A stretch of 64,000 bases of DNA, from contig JANATG010000012.1 of assembly GCA_029449235.1 (NCBI GenBank), positions 1,240,001 through 1,304,000 of the forward strand, written 5' to 3'. A model generated the notes under the pieces. It made no database searches. It was not told the DNA's origin and saw nothing but the letters and a program-made list of their open reading frames with translations. Position 1 is the stretch's first letter. Every line of letters starts with the position of its first letter. Positions 41,526 through 53,945 of this stretch are shown in pieces. A program made the translations under genes and the position numbers. This DNA comes from Linnemannia schmuckeri. Lineage: Eukaryota > Mortierellomycota > Mortierellomycetes > Mortierellales > Mortierellaceae.

Positions 41526-44166
41526 TCACAACTTCTGTGAGGCAGCTGCTGTTGTAGACCGGGTCACACGTCGAAACCTGTCAGAAAGGACGGACCTAGT
41601 CACCCGCCGAGACTTCTTATTAGCCGTAGACTTGGTCGAGGGAATAGTCGAGGATATAGTCGATGTTTGCGCTTTGGTCATCGCTGCCACTGGAGCTATT
41701 GTCTGGACTGTTGCTCCTTCGACAACTGGCTCAGTTTCAGTTGTCGAAGCTGGAGTTGCGTTCGATGTTGAAGACGAGGCTGTACTTGATGTCGTAGTCG
41801 TACTTGCTGTCGAGGTCGAAGGTTCGATGGTGACTGTGGTGGCCGCTGACGTGAGTCTCTCGGCTGCAGGCATCCGCAGCGCAAGATGAGCTTTCGAAGA
41901 CACTCCTTTTTCGACAATTGTTCTTGGCAGAACAGGAAATCGTGAAGACCCCAAGAGGGACTTGTTCATTCGGCGAAGGAGTTGGCCCGCAGTGAGGGAC
42001 CTGAGTTTGTCGAGATGGAAACCAGACCGATGACTGGCTGACGAACTGGTGCTTCCTGATCTATACTGCTGCTTGATGGCGCGAGGAATACGTGAAGGCG
42101 AGCGGGTGGTACTCATTCCTGAAGCAGCAGCCGTTTTTGTGCTTGCCGGCGGTGTCGACGTGGTCAAGTCGATAGAATCTTTCTCTGTGCCGAGTTCCAT
42201 CTCGTCGACCTTGTTGTCGGGGATAACCTCGATTGTCGTGGCTACATCCTCGCTCTTGGCTGCCAAGGAGACATCTGAAGATGTGCTTGATTGAGCCCTA
42301 GTACTCTTGTTACTGAATTTGACAACTAGCTTCTTAGACAGGGCCTTGGCCTTGGCGCGCTCCTGCACGTAACGATCCCTTTTCGCCGCGGTAAAAGGCG
42401 ATACCTTGGTAGTGGCTGAAGATACCTGGCGGCAATAAGGACTTGTCATCAACTGTCTCTTCGGCGTCTTGGGTGTAGCTGAAGTAGGCCGAGGTCTCTG
42501 GTTGCCGACGATCAAGTCTTGAAAATTCACCGGTCTCCTTGACACGGGCTGAGGCACATTGAGAGACGATACCGGTTGTGATGCCGCCGACATACTAGTG
42601 TCGGTGGCGTCATAAAGAGTGCCATCATACTGCTCGGATAGCATAGGCAAAGCACTTGCCCCAATCCTGGAGACCTATAAGGTAATGACGAGGTGAAGGA
42701 TTAGAGAGTGTTCAAGTTGAGGTCTTGTATAGAAAAAAGCCATTGTCGCGCTTCACCAATATAGTTACTTACTGGTCGTTTTAGTCGTCGCGCTGGCTTG
42801 CGGGAGCCAGTCGATGTCTGAGATTCTGGTGCGACTGACGAGGTTCTGTTGTTCTCGAACACCCTACTTTGACTCTCGTTACCTACACCTTCAGCAACGG
42901 AAGTCGACACGCTTGACGTGAAAGGTGTTTTGACTTGACTCGCTGTTGGATCGTTAGGGGACAGTCGAGAGTGGCCCAACGTTTGGCTGATGATATCGCT
43001 GGCACCTTCACCTGGGACAATATCCATGTTAAAGAAGGGCTGAGGGGAAGGTGTCTGCTGCACCCGCGTTCGCTTGCGATTTGGTGGTGTGACCGCTAGT
43101 GCAGTCGACGGCTGAGTAGGACGATCTAGTGGAAGCAACACCGCCTCTTCGAAATAATGCGACTCGTCCATAGTCTGATCAAATTCCTGATCGGACGCAG
43201 CCCAATCGCATGGATGGATCTGCCCAATATGTCCACTTCTGTTGACATGGGTGTAAGCACTGCTGCTAGAGCACACTTGATCCTCGCTCAATATCCTGAG
43301 AGTCTCTTTGTAAATTTCTGTTGTGGACCGATGAGATCGCATCATTTCAATGAGAGCGTTCTGTTCACCCTGATGGACAGTGTCAGTCAATAGAAAAAGT
43401 GAACTTGTGATGTTAAAGTCTGTTGGAGCTTATTATGTTCATGAGTGCAAAAATGAAAGGTGAAGTGTACCTGATAGATGGCGCGAATGTGCTCCAGGTT
43501 GAGCATAGCCAAATCTCGAGGGATCGCACTCGAGACTGCAAGCGACTCTAATTTCCGCCTCTTGCTCCGAGGCGTCAACGATAACATGAGGTCGGCGTCA
43601 CCGGCGTAGTCTCGTCCACAGTCAGAATACTCTTGGTCAGGTTGCCGATGATGTAGTGACAAACCTGACTCGATCTCTTGTTGGAGGTAAGGAATAGCTT
43701 GTTGCGTCTGACCCAACTGAGCCCACTCTTCCTGAAGGTTTGTTGTCACAGGTAAATATGCGAGCTGATGTCGAGGGCCTACGTTGATTGTTGACATCTC
43801 CTGCAGTTCCTTCTGTGCTCTGTGTAGGGCTACGGTGAGCTCGAGATTTGTCCGTTCGAGTTGAGATATCTCTGCTTCCGATCGACGGATCTGGATAGAC
43901 TTGAGAGAAACAAGGCGGATGATGTCCTGGTTTTGCCTCAAATGCCTCTGTCGCTCAGTCTCGAGGTCGCAGTGGCATTCTTGGTGTTGTTGCTGGGCGA
44001 AGGATGACATAACTGCTTGTGAGCAGCGGTCTGGTAAGAATGAGATGGGTACACGTGCTGTTGCAGGAGTGATGCGTGTTGGGTACTGCGAGAGTGGAGC
44101 TGCAAGAGAGGAAGACGACGAAGGTTGATCCCCGGTCCTGGCGATGGTTGGGGTAGGTGGATGCAT
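41526..44166 (-). CDS. Shugoshin-like protein, three exons
   Basis: Shugoshin protects centromeric cohesin by recruiting PP2A and serves as a tension sensor. Transcript-order exons are 44166-43471, 43369-42773 and 42674-41526, giving 813 aa. The N-terminal third has the family-type coiled coil (IRLVSLKSIQIRRSEAEISQ, LERTNLELTVALHRAQ) where PP2A binds in homologues. Splicing exon 2 to 3 joins ARRLKRPVSRIGASALP, which matches the C-terminal basic SGO motif (RRxxRxVSYALP type) that contacts H2A phosphorylated by Bub1. Here about 370 further Ser/Thr-rich residues follow the motif, longer than usual. Middle and C-terminal parts are disordered, with Arg/Lys-rich ends. The identification rests on the coil plus the basic motif; other divergent coiled-coil chromatin proteins remain possible. 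Confidence 0.7.
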
Positions 44167-45285
44167 GTAAAGTGAAGTCGATGAAGAAAGTGAGGAGGAG
44201 AAAGCAATGTTGAGCGAAGAGGAATAAAAAAGTCAAAATCGACAACGCTCATACAATTTGGTGGCAACTGGTGCAAGGACTCAGCTACAAGTCATATCCT
44301 GACATCTGCGCACAAATGAAAGCAAAAGGATAATGACGCGTCGCCAAAGACACTGTCTGATCTGTCTTGCGCGACGTTATTATAACCGTTCTCTGCGAAA
44401 ACTATTTTTCAGACAACTTTAATTCTCCTTTTGTTATTTGGACAGAGCAATAACGCGACCCGCAACAACCTCAATGCGAGCAAACTCGACAATGTTCATT
44501 TGTGTGCTGCGCTACCTTCATTCTACGCGCTTCACTATGAAAGCGCGCAGACAGAGTAAGAAAATCTCCTTTCTTGGATGTTGTCAGGATCTGTCTGAAA
44601 AAAAGGAGAATATAATTACTTGCACACTTTCACTCAGAAGATGACGGTTTTCCCGGTAACTTCGCCCTTATCATGCGCAGTAATAGGGTGTGTTGAAGTA
44701 TGTCAAACAAAAGAAAGGGTATTTTCGAAGTGTTGAGCAGCAAGAACGGAGCACGAGAAGGCTAAAGATACATGGCCAAGGCGTGTCAATTTCTCGGACT
44801 GACGCAACGTTAAAAGACATGGAGTGCGCAGTACGTGGCTTTTTTATATTTTTTTGAGCGGCGTGTCTTTGTTTTGCATGACCCTGCATCCATGTAATGA
44901 AATGGCATCGAATAATTATCTCGTCCCTCCTTCAAGACAAGCTGCCTCTAATCGATCACTTTAGTCAGCACGACAGGGCACAGCACCTCCTCTTGTTCGT
45001 ACCTCATTCATGCTTCCCAGCGACAAAATAAGACCTGGCAACGCGTTAAACCTGTGCTCAAGCATGTTTACCCGTCTGCCAAGAAGCATAAAAGGTAATC
45101 GAGAATAAACAACAACTTCAAACACAAAACGAAATATATAAAAGGTTCGCTACTCGCCGCCCTATCCACCACTTTTTTCTCTCAAACCAACAAACAGCTC
45201 CCTTCTTTATTTTATCCTTAAAAGCATTACTAAACGGCCCCTACCAATCTTCAGAACCTTCCAAACATCCTCTTTTCTTTCTGCA
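44167..45285. promoter_or_regulatory. Divergent promoter region between shugoshin and GST
   Basis: 1.1 kb with no recognisable gene. On the GST side TATATAAAA at 45135-45143 lies 143 nt before the start codon, with a second AT-rich box (GCATAAAAGG) near 45087. A CT-rich leader follows. The strong TATA box suggests inducible transcription of the GST. No such box is evident on the shugoshin side. Confidence 0.5.
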
Positions 45286-46087
45286 ATGACCGTCCCTAAG
45301 CTCACCATCTACAACAACATTGCCTGCCCCTATGCCAACCGCGTCCTAATCGCCCTCCAAGAGACCCAGCAAGAGTACGAGCTTGTCGATATTGACCTCA
45401 AGACCCCTCGTCCCGAATACTACCTCAAGGAGATCAATCCCTATGGCGAGGTTCCTGCCCTCAAGACCGCCGATGGCAATGTTATCCTCGAGTCGCTCGT
45501 CATCGCCGAGTACCTTGCTGACAGCAATCCTGACGCTAAGTAGGAACATACACACACTTACGCGTACCTTCAGTTTTGTAACCCGTTCCAACCTAACCGT
45601 TAATTCTTAAATCATAATTTTTAGCCTGTTGTCAAAGGATCCTCTTCAACGCGCCCAATCACGTTACCTGATCCAGCACTGGACAAGCCGCGCCCAACCC
45701 GCCATCGCAAAAGCCAGCCTTGCCCTCGACTCGCCAACCGAAGAAGCAAAAGCCCTTGACCTCGCTGAAACCGAACTCGAAAAGGTCGATGCCCTCCTGC
45801 GCAAGGTCAACATCACCAAAGATGGACCTTACTTCTTGGGCGCCCAGTTCTCATATGCAGATTTGGCACTCGCCCCCTTCCTTGCCCGTGGATATTTGTT
45901 GACGGCGTTCCATGAGGAGTCGGTCCAGAAGGCTTGGGATGAGCGTTTGAAGGCCAACAAGAATGTTCAGCGGTTCTTAACTTGGCGCCAGGCTGTGGTG
46001 GAGAGACCAAGTGTCTTAAAGTCGACTCCTCCCAAGGAAGTTGTTCTTGAGGCTTACAGCGCCAAGTTCCTCAAGAACAGACTCTAA
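45286..46087 (+). CDS. Cytosolic glutathione S-transferase, two exons
   Basis: A 238-aa two-domain GST that would conjugate or reduce electrophiles with glutathione. Exons are 45286-45539 and 45625-46087. The N-terminal thioredoxin-like domain contains CPYANRV, so the catalytic position is a Cys as in omega-class and GSTO-like enzymes, which favour thiol transfer over conjugation. NPYGEVPALKT (cis-Pro loop) and ILESLVIAEYL (glutathione gamma-Glu binding) follow. The helical C-terminal domain has the N-capping-box segment QFSYADLALAPFLAR. There is no targeting peptide. A TATA box lies upstream. The exact class is uncertain. Confidence 0.9.
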
Positions 46088-46285
46088 AAGGGATACACTC
46101 GACGATCTAAAAGAAACTAGTTCTTTACTCCTGTGCCATGTATGATAGTCATAGTAGCCCATAATAATAAATGCCTTGTCTAAAAAATGCCGAAAAGATA
46201 TGGTGTGAAAGATATTATTGTTGTCGAGCGAGCGCAAGCTGGGGTTTATTATTTGTATGTTGGGAGGGAGGCTCTCGGTCGACTC

Positions 46286-48158
46286 TTATCCCAACACGGC
46301 ATCGAGAATGTCGTGGTTCTGGTTGGAGTGCATCCGTGGTAAGCCATCTTCGTCTAAGTCAGCATCGTCCTCAGGCACTTCCTCTTCTTCTTCCTCGTCA
46401 TCCAGATCCGGCAAAGGAAAGTTCAGTATTGCGGCCACTCCCGTCAATTGATTAAGGTCTATTCATGAAAGAAAGAGAGAAAGATAATCCGTTATTCCTT
46501 GCCGTCATTAAAACAAGGAACGACTTTTCGAATAAGTCCAACCAGCAGTAGCCTTATACGTACTCTCGCCAGAAACGTGAAGACTAGAGAACACAAAGAC
46601 CTTGCCGCCTGATGCACGTGCACTCTCAACAAGAGCAATATACTGTCGTCTCTTCACCACATCCGCAGCTCTGAAAAGTTCATCCGTGACCAACAGTGTA
46701 CCAATGGCGCCTCGCTCAGCTGCTTTCGAGACATCCTTGAATCCGTAAAATGCCCTGTCAGGATCCATGTTCATCATCTCATAGAATTGGTCGAGTGCCT
46801 GGACTTCCTGCGCAGCCTTGGTATCTGCCAGCTTGATTTTGATCGCTGGGTCGTTCATCACTTCTTGAAGTGCCTGTTTGTGACCTGTGGATGTGTGCAC
46901 TACGATGAACTTGGATCTGTTCTGCATGATCGTCTTATTGTCCGTCCTCTGTTGGTTGAATAAGCACAAAAAGAGACTTATTAGCAATCTCATTCTTTTT
47001 TCCCCTTTCACATCATTCAGGTATAGAAACAGATATAATACATACCACTGCCTCTGCGAAGATGTATTCGTAGAGCTGCTCTCGTACAAATCCTGGGCTT
47101 CCAAGAATAACGCACTTGACAATATCAAAGTCGATGTGTCGAAGAATCGCCTGGTAAATCTGCTCGAAGAACCGTCTCAGCCCCTATATCATTGAAATTC
47201 AGTACCAAGAAGAGTTATCAGTAACCAAACTTGAACAAACCGCTGATACCATCACAATGGATACTATCTGAGATGGTAAAGTACCTTCTCATAGTTGGTG
47301 ACAGAGCCCTTGCGTTTCCTTGGTACAGGGCAGTCGATGTGTTGGCGAATGATGGTCATACTTGATGTCAACAAGCAGATATTAGCGAGTCCTTCCTGGC
47401 AGACGACGGCGGCGACATCGGCCTTCTTGGTGATGTCACATGCCTCCTGAACTCTTTCCAGTGCAATGACATCCCACTCTGATTTAATCAGTGTGAAGCT
47501 GCGGTTCATCTCCAGATCGATCGTATGGAATGTTCCCAGCTATCAAATAAAAGAACGACATCGTTAGTGTCTTCCAGAAAGGTAGGGTCTAATCAAAAAA
47601 TGAATAGGCTGGTCATTCCTCTCGGACTCTCAAAAAGATGCACAGTTGAGAAGGGCTGCGGCAATACCTTGACATGAGGATTCTCCACGATGACTCGCCC
47701 GCTTATCCTCAGCATGCCAACTTGCGTGTCAAAGTCCACATTGTCGACTGAAATACTGAGTGTAAGTCTTATCCGCTGACTGTCGACGGATCCCGTTGAA
47801 CTTTCGGATTGAATACGGCTATCACCGATGAATGTCGGTTTTATAGGAAATGAAGTTCAAGAAACAAGAGGATTAGTGAACATGCTCATTGAGCATACGA
47901 GGAAGTGATAAACGAGGCGCAGTCATAAGCAGTGTGTTCCTTCCTTTGCAACGAACAAAGGGCGAGGCCTTGAGAGGGAGAGGGAGAGGAAGAGCAAAGA
48001 GGAGTAATTATGTTAAGGACGTACCGAATAGTGACAGCGCGGAGTTGATCGTGCTTTTGAATGAGGTTGTAGACGTGCCACATGTCCTCGAACTCTTCGG
48101 GAATGAGTGTGACATATCCAGACTTGTCCTTTTCTATGAATTGCTTGACGAGTTTCAT
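46286..48158 (-). CDS. DOM34: Ribosome rescue factor Dom34/Pelota, six exons
   Basis: Dom34 resembles eRF1 and, with Hbs1, splits stalled ribosomes in no-go and non-stop decay. Transcript-order exons are 48158-48025, 47818-47668, 47539-47285, 47183-47046, 46948-46564 and 46458-46286, giving 411 aa. Domain 1 starts MKLVKQFIEKDKSGYVTLIP. The central domain has QEGLANICLLTSSMTIIRQH and PRKRKGS, and lacks the GGQ motif, as expected for a factor that does not hydrolyse peptidyl-tRNA. Domain 3 contains RAFYGFKDVSKAAERGAIGT and LLVTDELFR. The tail is acidic (LPDLDDEEEEEEVPEDD), as in other Pelota proteins. Its 3' end faces the GST; its start is divergent from the RNPS1-like gene. Confidence 0.94.
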
Positions 48159-48564
48159 CCTGCTGTGTTCCCGAGGTTGTTCGTGGAAAAGTTGGGTAAA
48201 AAAAATTGAAAGGGTTTGGGTGAGTAAAAAAGAAGGGTGAGAGGAAAAAAGTAAAAAAGTTGGCGAGGCCAAAGTCACGCTCAGACTGACATTCAGATTT
48301 AGGTTCGAATCGTAGGAATTGCTTATGATTCTAATACAGTGACGCAAGGCACCATGTTAAAAATGATCACCGCGCCTTCTTTCAACTTTCAGGACATACC
48401 GCACACATCAACCACGAGAATGGCGAAGGAGTAAGACAGTTACATCACTCTACGCAACATAAAACAAACAAGAACAAGCATACGGGACGACATATTCGAT
48501 AACTACACAGAAAAGCGCCGACTTGCTAATCGCTTTTTATTGTTTTGATTTATATAGTACTGAC
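48159..48564. promoter_or_regulatory. Divergent promoter between DOM34 and the RNPS1-like gene
   Basis: A compact 406-bp intergenic region shared by two divergently transcribed RNA-related genes. It contains A/T tracts but no clear TATA box. A GGTTCGAATCG near 48301 resembles a tRNA T-loop, but no acceptor stem or anticodon arm can be drawn around it. Confidence 0.4.
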
Positions 48565-50356
48565 ATGGCCTCACGCAGCCCAAGCCCAGCAGCCAGAGCT
48601 CCAGCGGATAACAACAACGCAGACAAGGGCGCATCCAACGACAACAACGATAGACAGGGGAGTCGACAGAATGCAGGAAAGACGAGACAAGGATCGCATT
48701 CTCGCTCACGTTCACGCTCGCGCACACGTTCCCGCTCGCGCTCAGGAACACCTCGGCCCAGGAGATCGTTATCTCGCTCCCGCTCTCGTTCGCTTTCGCA
48801 CTCTCGATCTCGAACTCGTTCCCGCTCTATTCGCTCTCGTTCTCGCTCTCGCTCTCGTTCATTCTACTCTCGGTCTCGGTCGCGCAGTCGCTCTTACTCC
48901 AGATCACTTTCGCCACTGCCAAGGAAGGGTTCACAAAACAGGTCCCTGTCCAGAGGCAGGTCCATGACTCGATCCAGATCCCGTTCTCTGGGTCGCTCTC
49001 GTTCCCCCGACCGTAGATCGCGGTCGCCTCGCCGTGATTCCCGCGCCCGTTCTGCGAGCGTAGAACCACCTGTGATCACAACTATTACAGTCGGCAACCT
49101 AACAAAGAATGTGAACGAAGGGCATATCAAGGAGATCTTTGGTACTTACGGAACGATCAAGTCGATCCACTTTCCGATGAACGCTCGTTGTAAGGCCTTT
49201 TTTGGTTTTATATGATTCAAAAGCATTGCTTAAAAAATGTTTAGATTTATTGTATAATGTGTTACGTTGTGCTAATACCTTTGTCTTTATTTCCGTAATT
49301 TAGACAATTTCAACATGGGATTCGCAGATATCGAATATGAGACACGAGAGGAAGCACAGCTGGCATTGGACGGATGGAACGGAGGACAACTGGACGGAGA
49401 GATCGTGGAGGTGATGTTCACGAAGAAGGTTGCCAAACCCGTTCAGCCTCCAAGACCTGCTCGCTCAAGGGTGCCACTTTCTCCACCACGCCGTGGTGGC
49501 CGCGTGCGTAGTCCTCCTCGTCGACGCAACGAAGGTACATTTCGTTTTGAATCATTTTTATTTCATTGGCGAGCGTATCGAGGCAATTACAACTTTATAG
49601 CTAACATTATATTTATGTTGATGGCGGATTTTTATGAAACTAGGACATTACTCACCACCTCGTCGTGGCGGATATGATTTGCCTCCACCTAGCAGAAGAG
49701 ATGATTTCTATGCACCACCTCCACCTATGGGCCGTCGCAGGAACGACTTTTCTCCTCCACCCTACGGCCGGCGCCCTCCACTCCCTGCCAGCTACGGACC
49801 TCCTCCTCCTCGCGTTCGGGGAGCCAATGCAGCCCCCCTCCGTCCTCGCGCTGCCAGACGTGGACGCTCTCCTTCACCCATCCGAGGACGTCGCAGATCG
49901 TTCAGTCGCTCGTTCTCCAGATCACCAGTTCGTGGACGAAAGAGATCGCGTTCATTCAGCTCATACGGATCAAGGAGTCGCAGCCGAAGCAGGAACACCC
50001 GTCGCAGAGAATATAGCTACAGCAGAAGTCGCTCGCCTCGCGCGAATGCTGGCAAAGGAAGAGGAGCAGGAGCAGGACCAGCAGCAGCGGCAGCAGGAAG
50101 TATTGGTAAAGGTGGAAGGAGCATGAGCAGGAGCATTAGCCGGAGCAGGAGTCGTGGACGTGGACCTGCACCAGTGGGAGGCCGTCGTTCATGGTCTCGC
50201 AGCTTGAGTCGGTCACGAAGCCCAATGAGGAATATGAGCAGGAGCCGGTCCCCTAGAACCCGGAGCAGGAGTCCATTTTCTGACCGTGGAGGCCGTGGTG
50301 GCCGTCGTGGACGACCCATGAGCCGATCGATTTCCCCTCCTCGCCGTCGCAGATAG
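48565..50356 (+). CDS. RNPS1-like SR-rich RNA-binding protein, three exons
   Basis: RNPS1 is a splicing activator and peripheral exon-junction-complex (ASAP/PSAP) subunit. Exons 48565-49189, 49304-49534 and 49644-50356 give 522 aa. A long N-terminal Arg-Ser domain (RSRSRSRTRSRSRSG and similar) precedes one RRM at about 168-250: TTITVGNLTKNVNEGHIKEI begins it (RNP2 in TVGNLT), and YNFNMGFADIEYETREEAQ carries RNP1-like residues. Intron 1 interrupts the RRM. The C-terminal region has Pro/Arg stretches (SPPRRGGR, PPPSRRDDFYAPPPP), a second RS domain and ends SPPRRRR. The length is above the roughly 300 aa of animal RNPS1 because both RS domains are expanded. The SR repeats would be targets of SRPK/CLK kinases. 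Confidence 0.85.
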
Positions 50357-51573
50357 TTTAAGTAGGAGGCATACAAGAACAGAGGAGGGAAAATTGCAGC
50401 TGGCGATGATTTTTTTTTGAATGGCCACAACAACAAAAAAATTAGTACAGTAATACAGGTCATTTTGATTTTCGACATGATTTCTGCATTGAGCAATGAC
50501 GGGTAATTAAGAGTAATGGGTCCAGTTAAGATCCGGGTAAGAGTGTGGCACGTTGACAGACCTGGCAGGTACACACTGTAATTACAGGGTGCGCAGACAA
50601 CAAACAGTTAGGCAATCAGCAGCAACAGCAGCAGCAGCAGAGAGCTTTTTTTTTGCATTTACGGAAAAAAAAAGAGACGAGGGAAGAAAATCTCCTTGGA
50701 AGGGTTGGAAGCTTCCATTTTTCATTAGTGCTTGAGTGAGAGCTCTCTCTTTATAACGCATCCCTTGGAGTGGGAAGTGACAGGTCTTAGGATGGGCAGC
50801 TGGCTCAGTTTTTCCTTTTTGATCGCAGAGGGAGTCTCGACCTGAGGGGTGAGAGAGGGGCTGACACCTGGACAGAGAGAGAGGTACCTTCACGGGCACG
50901 ATCGATATCTGCAACGTGTGTCTTCTGTCTTACTCTTCTTTTGTTTCTTTTCTTCTGTTTCTTTTCTTTCCATCGTCGATGAGACTGGTTAATTGATACT
51001 CGTAAGAGAAGAACAAGCACAAACTTGTTATTCCTCCTGTATAGCCATCCCCTCTAGCGCCTCATCCATCTGCCACCTCGCTCCCTTTGCTGACAATTAT
51101 TATTTGCTCAGTCAGGGGTGAATGATGGGTATTGCTAGTTGATGTTCATCCGTCAAGGCCGCTGTCTTTTTTTTTTTTTTTTTTTTTTTTTGAGTTTTGC
51201 CGGGGATTGTTATATATATTTTTTTTTTTTTGTGGCTCCTTCATCTTCCCCTTGGCTTTTCATTTTAGTCTTCTTTCTTCTTACCTGAATCTTCTTTTCC
51301 TTCTCTTTCCTCTTCTTCCCTCTTCCTTTCCTTCTTGCTCTTCCTTTTCTTCTTCTTCTTCGTCTTCTTGTTCTTCTTCTTCTTCATCATCGTTGCCTCC
51401 TTTTCCTTGGTTGTCACCCTACCCCTCTTCCTCCCCCATTCAACTATCATATCACATTTCATCCAGTCACGTACTCATTATCGACACTCGATCAACTAGT
51501 CTAACCCGCAACTACCTACCAATCAACCAAAACAAAAAACAATCACATCATAAAAACCACTCTTCCCCCTTTG
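50357..51573. other. Promoter and leader of the bHLH gene
   Basis: 1.2 kb without a gene. It holds T tracts at 51167-51191 and 51221-51231 and a long pyrimidine-rich leader (51245-51430) before the start codon. Low-complexity frames here are not called. Confidence 0.5.
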
Positions 51574-53616
51574 ATGGATAACGACAATAACGACGACGAC
51601 AACAACAGCTTCAACTCGCACCCATTGACAAGCGATAACAACAGGGGCAATACCAGCGACCCACACGACTCACTCCTTAAGCACGCATCATCGAATCTTT
51701 CGGAGTTTTGTTCAGAGTCGATAGCGGATGCACACTTTAGCCCAGTAGCCGTGACAGGCTCACGCCCAAGCTCAGGCACGTCAGAGACTGACTATTCGGC
51801 TGCTCAGTCGACCACTGGCACAACCACCATCATTGCCATCGACTCACTCGCCATCACCGCCCTTTCCACCTCAACCTCCTCACGATCAAAAAAAGTTGCC
51901 AAACGAGGTGCGCAAACTGGTACGACGTTTACTTTTCCATCTATATCTGCTGGTGGCGCCAGTATACAAGGAGCTTCAGTTTCAGTTTCTTCGACAATAT
52001 CAACGGTTGCAACAGCCACAACAATGGCGGTGACAGTACCAGCAGAACCAGCAGCAGATTCAGCAGTAACATCATCAGCATTAACAATACCCACAAATAC
52101 TCCTGCGGCGGCAACGGTGATCAGCCGACCGATAAAGACGGGTCGCCACAACCGAGGCGAGCGAATGACGTTTGAGCTGGATGATGTGTTGCGGGAATAC
52201 ACCCCTGATCAATTCAAGACTTGCAAGGCCTACGATGTCGGAGGTGTCAACATTCTGAACAAAAAGCCCGTCGATTCCAAGACGGCCCTCGATAAGATCA
52301 AGCGACGGAGGGAGACTCACAATCGAGTCGAGCGGCGACGCAGGGATTGTATCAACCAGGTAAACTATCTTCAACTAACTGCGAGTTTGGCCTTCTCTGA
52401 ATGACTTCTTTTTTTTACCAAGTATGTACATTGTCGATGACAACTTAATGCATGAACTCACGCTTTGTATTCTTACCCCTTACAGCTGATAGATGAGCTC
52501 ACGGCTTTGCTACCGAAGGAGGATGACAACGACATTTCCAAATCGCATCGGGTCAACATTCTTCGCGCGGCGATTGCACACATCCAGAACCTCACGCGGC
52601 AGAATGAGAATCTTCAACAACAAGTCGACGCCTTCAAAGCTGGACGACCCATGCCTCCGCCTGCAATCATCACCACCTTTGCACCGATGATGGACTATGA
52701 CGACTCGGAAACGGCCTACAGCGACAATTTACCAAGCCCAGCAGCTGCTTCCCACTCGGCCTATTCTCCCAGGTCGCCCTTGTCGCCGTCTATCAGTGCA
52801 GCAGGAGGAGGGACATACTCGCCTCTGTCAAGTCCTGGTGGGCCCTTGAGTCCCTATCATCCTTTGAACCCATCAGCAGCGCATACACAAGGCTCGTATC
52901 AGGAATGGAAACAACCGTCAAGACAACTGAACCCGTCATCTGGAGGAGTGCCAACGTCATACTCGAATGAGACGACGACGGCATCGACAACAACTTCTAT
53001 GCCGGATATACCCATGATTGTGGAACCCTCAGAGCAGATATCGACTCCAGAATTAGGCTCTTCGGGGATGGGTTCCAAGCGGTTAAATCGACAGACGTTA
53101 CCGCGGCTTCAATTGGCTCCGCCGCCATTCCATCAGCATTCACAACATCACAACCAGCACAAACAACAACTACCGCCGCAGCAGCAGCAAAAGCAATTGC
53201 AGCAGGCGCATTACCAGCATCAGTACCATGGATACTATCAACAACAGCACTACCGCAACCATAACCACAGTCAACATCGCAGTCGGTCCAACAGCGGAGG
53301 CGGGAGCGGATACCCACAATCATCATCTTACTATGACCATGACTCTGCATCTGCTACCTCACCCACCTTAACATACTCGGACTATTCGTCAGCCACAGGA
53401 CCTTGGTCGTCCTCCTCTGGTGGGCCATATTCAGCTGGACTGGGAGGCATTGGTGGCGGTGGAGAAGGAGAACCACAATCAAGTACATCGTCGTCGTTTG
53501 GAACAAGCCCGCGCTCGCCTCATTTTTCAAACTATGGACCATCTTCACCTTACTCGCCGTATGGATCCAGCTCTGCACATGCCCAGATGTCACCGTCGCC
53601 TGGTCTTGCGCCCTGA
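51574..53616 (+). CDS. bHLH transcription factor, two exons
   Basis: A nuclear DNA-binding protein of 638 aa, exons 51574-52359 and 52486-53616. The bHLH domain spans the intron. The basic region KRRRETHNRVERRRRD has His, Glu and Arg at the DNA-contacting positions that select CACGTG-type E-boxes (USF/MITF/Cbf1 class). The loop and second helix are LIDELTALLP and KSHRVNILRAAIAHIQNL, continuing into a short leucine-zipper-like coil (QNENLQQQVDAF). A conserved-looking block before the basic region (YTPDQFKTCKAYDVGGVNIL) is unassigned. Both ends are disordered, Ser/Thr-rich and then Gln/His/Ser/Gly-rich, typical of activation regions. The ATG at 51574 was chosen over the in-frame TTG just before it. 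Confidence 0.87.
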
Positions 53617-53945
53617 ATGCTATTTCTTCCTTCTTCACCCTCGACTGTGCCACACCTTTCTTCGCCTCACCCGTGAGCGATGTTTTCCTGGGTACATGAG
53701 TGGAGCAACGACGGCATATTAATTCGTTCGTTACGTTAGCTTTCCCATTGATGGTAGTTTTTGTTTTTGTGTTCAATTGTAAGAAAAACAAAAAAAGAAA
53801 TGCCGCATTGTGCACTCCATATGAATTATTACGCGTCATGAGATGCAAGTCACGATACATATCCTTTTTTTCCCCCTTCCTTTTCTGGGTTCGCCTTTGT
53901 GCCTGTTTTGCGCCTTTTGTTCCTATTTCGCCATTCTCCACTCAA

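Noticed and set aside
48290..48325. GGTTCGAATCG resembling a tRNA T-loop
   Set aside because: No matching acceptor stem, D-arm or anticodon arm could be drawn around it.
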